Positions 63,801 to 64,000 of a DNA stretch of 64,000 nt are shown piece after piece. Each line of letters starts with the position of its first letter. The first letter of the stretch is position 1. The DNA is from Strongylocentrotus purpuratus (Eukaryota > Echinodermata > Echinoidea > Camarodonta > Strongylocentrotidae): the NCBI RefSeq assembly GCF_000002235.5, contig NW_022145555.1, positions 607,001 through 671,000 of the forward strand, written 5' to 3'. A model generated the notes under the pieces. It was not told the origin of the DNA, did no database searches, and saw only the letters and a program-made list of their open reading frames with translations. The translations under genes were made by a program, and so were the position numbers.

Positions 63801-64000
63801 TCTACTTAATGACTCATTTTTTCACTCAAAATGTCCCTCCAATGAAACCTTTAGTATTATAACATATATAGAGAGAGATATATATTTTTTTTAAATGGGC
63901 CTTCTATGAGAAATAAAACGTATAAACGTTAAGAGGACACCAAATTGTCCTCCTAATGACACTGTCTACTTAGTGACTCCTTTTGGTCACTCCAAATGTC

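Overview
The window is animal nuclear DNA: AT-rich, with spliced genes carrying GT-AG introns, many short non-autonomous DNA transposons, tRNA-derived SINEs, non-LTR retrotransposon fragments, and long (CT)n, (TA)n and poly-G tracts. The BRCA1 orthologue keeps clear RING, PALB2-type coiled-coil and tandem-BRCT homology to vertebrates, but the repeats are of the kind seen in marine invertebrate deuterostomes. An echinoderm, probably a sea urchin, is the best guess; the taxon is inferred, not proven.

Three multi-exon genes can be reconstructed with consistent splice phases. (1) Plus strand, 4371-10721: seven exons, 322 aa, a type I membrane protein with an MRH-like (mannose-6-phosphate receptor homology) lumenal region, a Thr/Pro repeat stalk, one TM helix and a CD-MPR-like tail ending in a YxxPhi sorting signal. 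(2) Plus strand, 23790-41563: BRCA1, thirteen coding exons, about 2638 aa once two single-base frame breaks in the 5.5 kb central exon are allowed for. (3) Minus strand, 48534-60526: ten exons, 488 aa, a DEG/ENaC/ASIC-family cation channel. BRCA1 and the channel gene converge tail to tail on a repeat-filled interval.

Layout: 1-4370 holds purine and pyrimidine tracts and a ~100-bp tandem repeat. 4371-10721 is the MRH gene, with introns packed with short transposons. 10722-23727 is gene-poor and repeat-rich, and includes a 754-bp long-TIR element carrying the start of a RecQ-like helicase (20299-21052) and a truncated reverse transcriptase nested in a duplicated repeat (21365-22772). 23728-42115 is BRCA1 plus a five-copy tandem duplication of its last coding segment. 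42116-48533 holds a SINE, a foldback element, a 56-bp perfect palindrome and a LINE fragment. 48534-60526 is the channel gene. 60527-64000 holds a foldback element and inverted interstitial telomere-like repeats.

No operon-like relation exists among the genes: lysosomal or Golgi sorting, DNA repair and ion conduction are unrelated functions. The most unusual signals are the BRCA1 terminal-exon tandem array, the helicase-bearing long-TIR element, the transposon that landed on a splice acceptor and seems to have regenerated it, the inverted repeats around two channel exons, and the 56-bp palindrome.
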